NCBI GenBank assembly: GCA_025353235.1
Contig: JANXQZ010000087.1
Coordinates: 1-7,604, forward strand
DNA length: 7,604 bases
Reading direction: 5' to 3'
Source of the DNA: Bryobacterales bacterium
Lineage (GTDB): Bacteria; Acidobacteriota; Terriglobia; Bryobacterales; Bryobacteraceae
This document shows, piece by piece, positions 1 through 5,445 of the stretch (position 1 is the first letter of the stretch; every line of letters starts with the position of its first letter). The notes beneath the pieces were generated by a model, which saw only the letters and a list, made by a program, of their open reading frames with translations, did not search any database and was not told the origin of the DNA. A program made the translations under genes and the position numbers.

Positions 1-88
1 CCTAGCGCCGCGGAATAGGCAGTTGGCGCGCTCGCTTCAGATCCTCTTCCGCGCCGTCGAAGTTTCCACTGGCGCGTTTAGCTTCGGC
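1..88 (+). repeat. Left arm of an 88-bp perfect inverted repeat at the window edge
   Basis: Every base from 1 to 88 is complementary to the base at position 486 minus its coordinate, so this arm is the exact reverse complement of 398-485. Pairing breaks at 89/397 and does not recover. The arm begins at the very first base of the window, and its content is antisense to the 3' end of the TPR gene, including that gene's stop codon. It is therefore a copy rather than native upstream sequence. The likeliest explanation is a fold-back or assembly artefact at a contig end; a genuine inverted duplication is the alternative. Confidence 0.95.
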
Positions 89-484
89 GCTAGAGTTACG
101 TTCGATATTAACGTGGAGGCGTCGGGCAAGGTCAATGTAGAGAAGACCTCCGGAGCCGATAGCATGGATCCCGCCGCCGACGAGGCTCTTCGCGACAGTT
201 TCCAAATGATGCGAGTCCGTCAATTCGACGAGGCTGCTCGCCTGCTCACCAAGGCCATCGAGATCAGACCCGACTTCGCGCGCGCCTACGAGAGCCGGGC
301 ATCGGCCTATCTCAAGCTGGCCGACTACGCAAAATCCATCGCCGATTACACCGCTGTGATTCAGCTAAGTCCCACGCGCTCGAACTACGAAGGGCGTGCC
401 GAAGCTAAACGCGCCAGTGGAAACTTCGACGGCGCGGAAGAGGATCTGAAGCGAGCGCGCCAACTGCCTATTCCGCGGCGCTAG
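89..484 (+). CDS. TPR-repeat protein, N-terminally truncated by the fold-back
   Basis: The reading frame is open from base 2 to a TAG at 482-484, with a possible TTG at 23 and an in-frame ATG at 164. Codons before base 89 lie in the inverted-repeat arm and are antisense to this gene's own 3' end, so they are not native; the real N-terminus is not in the window. Numbered from the TTG, residues about 53-85, 86-119 and 120-153 form three tetratricopeptide repeats, with typical features such as FDEAARLLTKAIEIRPDFA and YAKSIADYTAVIQLSP. TPRs are helical protein-protein interaction scaffolds, and the partner here is unknown. The stretch before them (residues 25-58, with VEASGKV and SSG-like KTSG followed by an AA.EALR pattern) faintly resembles a TonB C-terminal domain, or less well an Hsp70 substrate-binding strand. 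The gene overlaps the convergent gene downstream by 17 bp. The TPR assignment is firm; the extent and the function are not. Confidence 0.7.
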   Translation, partial: ARVTFDINVEASGKVNVEKTSGADSMDPAADEALRDSFQMMRVRQFDEAARLLTKAIEIRPDFARAYESRASAYLKLADYAKSIADYTAVIQLSPTRSNYEGRAEAKRASGNFDGAEEDLKRARQLPIPRR

Positions 485-485
485 G
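398..485 (-). repeat. Right arm of the 88-bp perfect inverted repeat (native copy)
   Basis: This is the reverse complement of 1-88. It contains the last 28 codons of the TPR gene with its TAG stop (482-484) and the last codons of the opposing CNNM-type gene with its stop (468-470). Because both genes read naturally through it, this arm is the native copy and the left arm is the duplicated one. The two arms enclose a 309-bp spacer (89-397). Confidence 0.95.
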
Positions 486-1808
486 AATCTCTGCCACTTT
501 TTCGATCCTAACTTGAGCGATGCGATTTCTCTCCATCGTCAAGACGGTAAACCGCCTGTGGTCATGGTCAACGGACTCCCCCTCTTTGGGGATATCGCCT
601 AACTGGTGCAACATAAATCCGGCCAGAGTCTCGAACCCCGCATCGCCCGGCAGTTCGATCCCATACTGATTGTCGAGATCCCGAATGCTGGTGCTTCCAT
701 CCAGCTCCACCATCAACGCTTCCGTCTTGGGAGCGGGACGCTTCTCGTCATGTTCGTCGCCTATCTCGCCGAAGATTTGCTCAAGGATGTCCTCCAGCGT
801 AACCAAGCCCACGATGGTGCCAAACTCGTCCACCACCAGAGCCATGTGCCGGTGAGTGTTTCGAAATTCGTCGATGAGGTCCGTAAGCACCTTGGTCTCC
901 GGGACAATTGCAAGCCTGCGCATGATCTGCCGGATCTTGAATGCCCGAGGCAATTTGCGCTTGTCCTGCGCGATTCGGCGTTGCTGCCAAATTGCCATCA
1001 GGTCCTTGTAGTGGACATAGCCTACGATCTGTTCGCGGCGTCCCTCAAACACCGGCAGGCGCGAGAATTCGTGCTCGTGCATCACGCGCACAGTCTCGTC
1101 CAAACTGGCGTCAACCGACACCGAGACAATCGCATTCCTGGGCACCATGATGGTGCGCACGTTGTACTCTTTCAGATCGAGAATTGCCTGAATGGCTTCC
1201 TGTTCGAAGCGGCGCAGATGCCCTTCCCGGCCGCTGGACGCCACCACAAACTTCAGCTCCTCGGCCGAGTGCCCGCCTCCCGAATGCTCGCCTGTAAGCC
1301 CCAACAGACGGGAAGCGCCCGAAGCCGACTTCTCCGCTACGTAGACGAAGGGTGCCGAAATCCTGCCGAAGATCAGCAGCGCGGGAGCCACTAGCAGCGC
1401 CAGCCTGTCAGCCTTCTCGATAGCCAAGTTCTTCGGCACCACTTCGCCGATCACGACGTGGGCGTAGCTCATCAACAGGAACGCTACCGCGATGCACGCG
1501 ACGTGAATCACCGCTTCCGTCTGCTTGCTGACCGTGGGATGAACCAGCCCCATGATGAGATCGTAAATGGTGCCTTCGCCCGCCCAGCCGAGTCCGAGGC
1601 TCGCAAGCGTCACGCCCACTTGGGTCACCGAAAGCAGCCGGGCCGGATTGGCGAGCAGGTTTAGCGCTGCCTGCGCAGCAACTTGGCCCTGATCCGCCAG
1701 TGAGCGAAGCTTGCTCTGCCTCACCGAAACCAGCGAGACTTCGGCCGCCGCGAAGAAAGCGTTGAGAGCCAGAATAACGATGAGGATCAGAATGCGATAG
1801 GCCATCAT
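468..1808 (-). CDS. CNNM/HlyC-CorC family membrane protein with paired CBS domains
   Basis: This 446-residue protein has the complete architecture of the CNNM/TlyC family, whose members are linked to Mg2+/Co2+ efflux or homeostasis; the 'hemolysin' label is historical. Residues 1 to about 200 are the CNNM (DUF21) transmembrane domain, with hydrophobic segments near 4-27, 57-78, 98-117 and 135-155 and the conserved GEVVPKN at 121-127. Two CBS domains follow (about 215-275, starting near TIMVPR, and 290-345, containing VVDEFGTIVGLVTLEDILE), which in relatives bind adenine nucleotides. A CorC_HlyC domain lies at about 360-438. Length is normal for the family. Two adjacent ATG codons (1808 and 1805) compete as start and neither has a clear Shine-Dalgarno. 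The protein is an inner-membrane protein with cytosolic CBS domains. The gene is divergent from the acylase gene 36 bp away and ends inside the 3' end of the TPR gene. The ion transported cannot be told from the sequence. Confidence 0.93.
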   Translation of the reverse strand: MMAYRILILIVILALNAFFAAAEVSLVSVRQSKLRSLADQGQVAAQAALNLLANPARLLSVTQVGVTLASLGLGWAGEGTIYDLIMGLVHPTVSKQTEAVIHVACIAVAFLLMSYAHVVIGEVVPKNLAIEKADRLALLVAPALLIFGRISAPFVYVAEKSASGASRLLGLTGEHSGGGHSAEELKFVVASSGREGHLRRFEQEAIQAILDLKEYNVRTIMVPRNAIVSVSVDASLDETVRVMHEHEFSRLPVFEGRREQIVGYVHYKDLMAIWQQRRIAQDKRKLPRAFKIRQIMRRLAIVPETKVLTDLIDEFRNTHRHMALVVDEFGTIVGLVTLEDILEQIFGEIGDEHDEKRPAPKTEALMVELDGSTSIRDLDNQYGIELPGDAGFETLAGFMLHQLGDIPKEGESVDHDHRRFTVLTMERNRIAQVRIEKVAEIPSAAE

Positions 1809-1828
1809 GCGCGAGCGCCAGCCCGCGC

Positions 1829-1837
1829 TGATAAAAT
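1829..1837 (+). promoter_or_regulatory. Possible extended -10 promoter element for the acylase gene
   Basis: TGATAAAAT fits the extended -10 pattern TGnTATAAT, matching five of six positions in the hexamer (1832-1837). The GTG start codon at 1845 lies only 8 nt after the hexamer, about where transcription would begin, so a leaderless mRNA is possible. This agrees with the lack of any Shine-Dalgarno before the GTG. No convincing -35 box is visible in the short gap. It is an inference from a short motif. Confidence 0.3.
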
Positions 1838-1844
1838 CTTCCCA

Positions 1845-4046
1845 GTGCCCAGAGTTCTTCGGTTCATCAACTTGAGCATAGCGGCTTTGGCTGTCTTGCT
1901 CATCGCGGTCATGTATTGGTTTGCTTATCGTCCGCTGCCCAAGACCTCAGGCGAGATTCACTTGGCCGTAGCGATGAAAGCCTCGATTCAGCGCGACGCT
2001 TTAGGTGTGCCGCATATCAGCGCAGGCACTTGGGAAGACGCAATTTTCCTGCAGGGATTCGCGACCGCGCAAGATCGGCTCTGGCAGATGGATGCACTGC
2101 GTCGTCTTGCCGCAGGCGATTTAGCAGAGATCGTCGGTGCGGCCGCCCTCGATGCCGATCGCGAAGCGCGCATGCTGCGAATGCGCCGCGTGGCAGAAGA
2201 TCACTTTCGCACGATGCCAGCCGCAGACCGAGCCGTGCTGGCCGCCTACGCTCATGGAGTGAACGCCTTCATCGAATCGCACCTGAACCAACTGCCTCTA
2301 GAGTTCACGATTTTGCACTACGATCCTCGCCCTTGGAGCGCGGTGGATTCCATTCTTGCGGGCATGCAGATGTTCCGAAATTTGACCACCACGTACCGGG
2401 ACGAAGTGGAGAAGGCCACCATGCTAGAGTCGGGCGACGCAGCTAAAGTCAACTTCTTGTTCCCCTCCCGAAGCGGTCGCGAAGTGCAGCCCGGATCGAA
2501 TGCGTGGGCCATCGCAGGCTCGCATACCGCGACTGGTAAGCCGCTGCTCGCCAATGATCCCCACCTGGAATTTTCGCTGCCCTCCACTTGGTATCAGGTC
2601 CATCTGCAGGCCCCTGGGTTGAACGTTGCCGGCGTGTCGCTGCCTGGAGTGCCGTGCATTATCGTGGGCCATAACGATCGAATTGCCTGGGGTGTCACCA
2701 ATCTCGGCTACGACGTTCAGGATTTTTATATTGAGAAGCTAGATCCGAATACCGGGCGTTATCTCTTTCGCGGGCAGCAGGAGCAGGCACGGTTGGAACG
2801 CGAATGGATTCCAGTGAAGGGCGGTAAGCCGGTCGAGTTTTCTCAATGGGTGACGCGGCATGGTCCCGTGAGTCCGCACGGAAATCAGATGCTGGCGCTG
2901 CGCTGGACCGCGACGGAGCCGGGCGCGTTTCAGTTCCCGTTCTTCGATTTGAACAGGGCAAGCAATTGGCAGGAGTTCACGAGTGCGCTAGCGCGCTTTC
3001 CAGGACCTGGGCAGAACTTCGTGTATGCGGATGTAGACGGGAACATCGGGTATCACGCTACGGGGCTCTTGCCGATCCGCTCTGGCTACGATGGGGACGT
3101 TCCAGTGGACGGCAGTTCAGGGCAGTACGAGTGGACGGGTTTCATTCCATTTGAAGAGATCCCGTCATTCTTCAATCCGCCATCGGGCGTGATCGTCACG
3201 GCCAATCAAAACCCGTTCCCGAAGGACTACAAGTATTCGGTGCACGGCGAATTTGCTCCGGAGTATCGCTCGAACCAAATCCGCAGTTTGCTCTTGGCGC
3301 GGAACGGCTTCAAGCCGGAGGACATGCTGGTGGTGCAGAAGGATGTGTACTCGGGCTTCATGCAGTTCCTGGCGAAGGCGGTGGTGGCCGCATGCGATCG
3401 CCGAAAGCCGTCAGGTCCAGCGGTGAACGATGCCGTGAAGCTCCTCCGAAACTGGAACGGACAGATGGAGAAAGGCACTCCCTCGCCGCTTCTGATCACA
3501 TTGGTTTACCAGCATTTGCGAGATCGGATCGCGAGCAGCGCTTCGCCGAAACAGGGTCAGCTTTATAGTTATCAGATGGCTCCGTCGGTGGTGCAATCGA
3601 TTCTGGAAATGGGCGGCAAGGGATGGTTTGCGAGTCTAGACGAAGAGCTGGTGAAGTCGCTAACGGAGGGCATCGAGGAAGGCTCTAAGCTGCAAGGAAG
3701 TTCGGTGAACCGGTGGGATTATGGGACCTACAACGAGTTGAATATCCGGCATCCGGTTGGAAGCCAACTACCGATGGTGGCAGGGTACTTCAACATCGGT
3801 CCTATGCCGATGAGCGGATCGTCCACCAGCGTGAAGCAGACCACGAGAAGGCTGGGGCCATCGATGCGATTCGTCGCGGATTTATCTGACTGGGATAGGT
3901 CGTTGAACAATTTAACAGTGGGAGAATCGGGCGAAATCCTTTCATCGCACTATAAAGATCAGTGGGAGGCTTATTACTCAGCGCATAGCTTTCCGATGCA
4001 TTTCCGGAAGGTTGAATCGAAGTCTACTTTGGGTATACTGCCGTAG
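1845..4046 (+). CDS. Penicillin acylase family protein (Ntn-hydrolase)
   Basis: This 733-residue Ntn-hydrolase precursor should cleave an amide bond after autocatalytic splitting into alpha and beta chains. A hydrophobic segment at about 8-27 is a signal peptide or anchor, predicting export to the periplasm. The family opening follows (SIQRDALGVPHISA, 47-60; FATAQDRLWQMDALRRLAAG, 72-91). The beta-chain nucleophile is Ser218 in GSNAWAIAG, with cleavage expected between Gly217 and Ser218. His240 in NDPH is exactly beta-residue 23, the position that is His in AHL and cephalosporin acylases and Gln in E. coli penicillin G acylase. Asn391 in QNFVYADVDGNIGY is the likely oxyanion-hole Asn. The C-terminus keeps the family block GPSMRFVADLSDWDRSLNNL. 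The GTG start at 1845 is chosen because it gives a complete signal segment; no upstream start lies in the gap. The substrate is unknown: beta-lactams, N-acyl-homoserine lactones or other acylated amines are all possible. Confidence 0.93.
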   Translation: MPRVLRFINLSIAALAVLLIAVMYWFAYRPLPKTSGEIHLAVAMKASIQRDALGVPHISAGTWEDAIFLQGFATAQDRLWQMDALRRLAAGDLAEIVGAAALDADREARMLRMRRVAEDHFRTMPAADRAVLAAYAHGVNAFIESHLNQLPLEFTILHYDPRPWSAVDSILAGMQMFRNLTTTYRDEVEKATMLESGDAAKVNFLFPSRSGREVQPGSNAWAIAGSHTATGKPLLANDPHLEFSLPSTWYQVHLQAPGLNVAGVSLPGVPCIIVGHNDRIAWGVTNLGYDVQDFYIEKLDPNTGRYLFRGQQEQARLEREWIPVKGGKPVEFSQWVTRHGPVSPHGNQMLALRWTATEPGAFQFPFFDLNRASNWQEFTSALARFPGPGQNFVYADVDGNIGYHATGLLPIRSGYDGDVPVDGSSGQYEWTGFIPFEEIPSFFNPPSGVIVTANQNPFPKDYKYSVHGEFAPEYRSNQIRSLLLARNGFKPEDMLVVQKDVYSGFMQFLAKAVVAACDRRKPSGPAVNDAVKLLRNWNGQMEKGTPSPLLITLVYQHLRDRIASSASPKQGQLYSYQMAPSVVQSILEMGGKGWFASLDEELVKSLTEGIEEGSKLQGSSVNRWDYGTYNELNIRHPVGSQLPMVAGYFNIGPMPMSGSSTSVKQTTRRLGPSMRFVADLSDWDRSLNNLTVGESGEILSSHYKDQWEAYYSAHSFPMHFRKVESKSTLGILP

Positions 4047-4054
4047 GCCGGAGA

Positions 4055-4116
4055 AACCGCTCCCTTACGGTCACGGCTCAGTAACGTAACCCAGCCGTGA
4101 CCGTAAGGGAGCGGTT
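4055..4116. repeat. Large palindrome between convergent genes (REP-like element or roadblock)
   Basis: Arms 4055-4078 and 4093-4116 are perfect 24-bp reverse complements around a 14-nt loop (4079-4092). The palindrome begins 8 bp after the acylase stop codon and ends directly against the stop codon of the opposing DUF1080 gene, filling most of the 70-bp intergenic gap. Neither strand has a T-tract after the stem (the plus strand continues CTACTGG, the minus strand TCTCC), so it does not look like a standard intrinsic terminator. A very stable hairpin in both transcripts could still halt polymerase or block 3' exonucleases. Its size, symmetry and convergent-gap position suit a dispersed REP-type repeat; that part is inference. 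Confidence 0.85.
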
Positions 4117-4893
4117 CTACTGGTCATACGGCTTTAGCCTTCTAATCCAAATATTCCGATAACGGACCGTCTGCCCGTGATCCTGCAAACTGAGCGGCTC
4201 TTCCGCCGGATGCGGCTTATACGTTGCCACCTTGCGATGAATCGTCTCCCCAATAATCTGCTGATGGTTATGCACCAGGACGCCGTTATGAACCAGAGTG
4301 AGATAGCCGGGCTGGGCTAACTTATTGCCGTCGAACTTCGGAGTTTCAAAGAAAATATCGTAAACGTTCCACTCGCCTTGAGGCCGCGTCGCATTCACCA
4401 GGGGAGGCCACACGCCGTACATCGATGCAGCCTGTCCATCGGCATACGTGAGATTCTCGTAAGACTCAAGCACCTGAATCTCATAGTGGGTCATGAGTTC
4501 CACACCGCTGTTACCGCGGTTTTGTCCGGCACCCTCCACCCCTTGCGGAATCATCCACTCCACATGCAACTGGCAATCCCCAAACTTCTCTTTCGTCCTC
4601 AAACCACCGGAGCGCGGAACAATTTCCATGTACCCGTTCTCCACCTTCCAGCGAGGATTTACCCACTGGGATAAATCCTTGCCGTCGAAGAGAATCAGTG
4701 CGTCCGAGGGGGGAGCCTCGTTCAGCAGAGGCAATCCAGGAGTGACTTTGCGCGGATGCGGACGGTCGGCGTCGTGGACCTTCCATTTCTGGCCGGGCAA
4801 CTGCGGCGTATCCGTGTATCCGCGCTTATCGTCGCCTGCTTCATGCTGCGCGGCCAATAAACCGAACGCTGCGACGAGGATGAAATATTTCAT
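4117..4893 (-). CDS. Exported DUF1080 (3-keto-disaccharide hydrolase type) protein
   Basis: This 258-residue protein matches the DUF1080 family (PF06439), which has a concanavalin-like jelly-roll fold and includes enzymes acting on 3-keto-glycosides. An N-terminal signal peptide is visible (MKYFILVAAFGLLAAQ), with no lipobox Cys, so a secreted or periplasmic location is expected. Residues 27-53 hold a linker common in acidobacterial and planctomycete members (DTPQLPGQKWKVHD). The family hallmark LFDGKDLSQWV is at 68-78, GNSGVELMTHYEIQVLESYE at 127-146, and the block GEWNVYDIFFETPKFDG at 173-189. The closing strand YRNIWIRRL is at 245-253. The start lies 6 bp after the stop codon of the DUF2911 gene with no clear Shine-Dalgarno, so translational coupling is likely. 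It is the last gene of the minus-strand cluster and ends against the palindrome. Family assignment is firm, but the actual substrate is not known. Confidence 0.9.
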   Translation of the reverse strand: MKYFILVAAFGLLAAQHEAGDDKRGYTDTPQLPGQKWKVHDADRPHPRKVTPGLPLLNEAPPSDALILFDGKDLSQWVNPRWKVENGYMEIVPRSGGLRTKEKFGDCQLHVEWMIPQGVEGAGQNRGNSGVELMTHYEIQVLESYENLTYADGQAASMYGVWPPLVNATRPQGEWNVYDIFFETPKFDGNKLAQPGYLTLVHNGVLVHNHQQIIGETIHRKVATYKPHPAEEPLSLQDHGQTVRYRNIWIRRLKPYDQ

Positions 4894-4899
4894 TGACTG

Positions 4900-5436
4900 C
4901 TATTCGACGGTAAATGGAACCGATGCGATCGTGTTTTCCCAAGCCATTGTCAACGTTCCCTTCTTACCGCCAGTGCTTGCCAGCGTGATTTTGAACGTCT
5001 CGATCGGATTCGCCGACTTGCTCATTTTCATCTTGACTCGGCCCAGATCCTGACCCTTGTCGTAATCCAAGCCGCTCTGCCCAGTCTGTTTATTGACGAT
5101 CAGTTCCCACTGCGCCGCATCGATGAAGGTGAACAACGAGTACGTCCCCTTGGGCACCTTCACTCCCGAGATGTTCAGGTCAGCTTCGGTGTTGAGTGCA
5201 GTCGCATTGTTCGCCCCGGTGCGCCATACGCGCCCGTATGCTTCCAGTTCTCCGAAAATCTTTCGGCCCCGCATGGAAGGTGCGGAGTAGTTCACAGTGA
5301 TTTTCTTTCCATCAATCGTGACCGATGTCTCGGCCGCTGGGCTCAGAGGCTTCCCGCCTTGCGCCTGTGCGGCCGCTGACATCAGGCACAAGCCCGCCAG
5401 CGCGAATCCAATTCCTGCCATTTTCGTTTTGAACAT
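4900..5436 (-). CDS. Exported DUF2911 domain protein
   Basis: This 178-residue protein belongs to the DUF2911 family, which has no established function. A signal peptide covers about residues 1-26, with likely cleavage after AQA. The Cys at 17 lies inside the hydrophobic core and is not in a lipobox. The rest is one beta-rich domain with the family landmarks YGRVWRTGANNATALNT (67-83), VPKGTYSLFTF (94-104), WELIVNKQTGQSGLDYDK (110-127) and the DLGRV motif at 130-134. Length is normal for a single-domain member. The ATG at 5436 is supported by AGGGA at 5441-5445, four bases upstream, which overlaps the stop codon of the glycosidase gene. The gene is sandwiched between glycosidase and DUF1080 genes with 7- and 6-bp gaps, so the three are probably co-transcribed. 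A role alongside sugar processing outside the cytoplasm is suggested by context only. Confidence 0.9.
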   Translation of the reverse strand: MFKTKMAGIGFALAGLCLMSAAAQAQGGKPLSPAAETSVTIDGKKITVNYSAPSMRGRKIFGELEAYGRVWRTGANNATALNTEADLNISGVKVPKGTYSLFTFIDAAQWELIVNKQTGQSGLDYDKGQDLGRVKMKMSKSANPIETFKITLASTGGKKGTLTMAWENTIASVPFTVE

Positions 5437-5440
5437 ATGT

Positions 5441-5445
5441 TCCCT
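5441..5445 (-). promoter_or_regulatory. Ribosome binding site of the DUF2911 gene, overlapping the upstream stop codon
   Basis: Read on the minus strand, AGGGA lies four bases before the ATG at 5436. Its first two bases are the last two of the glycosidase TAG stop (5446-5444). This arrangement favours ribosomes re-initiating after finishing the glycosidase, so output of the two proteins would be coupled. Confidence 0.6.

Noticed and set aside
2..223. Minus-strand 73-codon reading frame at the window edge sharing its last 28 residues with the TPR protein
   Set aside because: The shared tail comes only from the inverted-repeat arm; the rest is antisense to the TPR gene. It is a product of the fold-back, not a second gene.
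606..1394. Plus-strand 262-codon open frame
   Set aside because: It lies wholly antisense within the CNNM-type gene, has a low-complexity His/Arg-rich translation and matches no family; it is a shadow of high GC coding sequence.
1916..2446. Plus-strand 176-codon open frame inside the acylase gene
   Set aside because: It is the +2 shadow of a well-supported penicillin acylase frame, with an Arg/Ser-rich translation.
4055..4116. Classical rho-independent terminator
   Set aside because: The stem is strong but no T-tract follows on either strand, so it was listed as a repeat with a possible transcript-end role.
4493..5053. Plus-strand 186-codon open frame across the DUF1080/DUF2911 junction
   Set aside because: It is antisense to two recognisable genes and no domain is seen in its translation.
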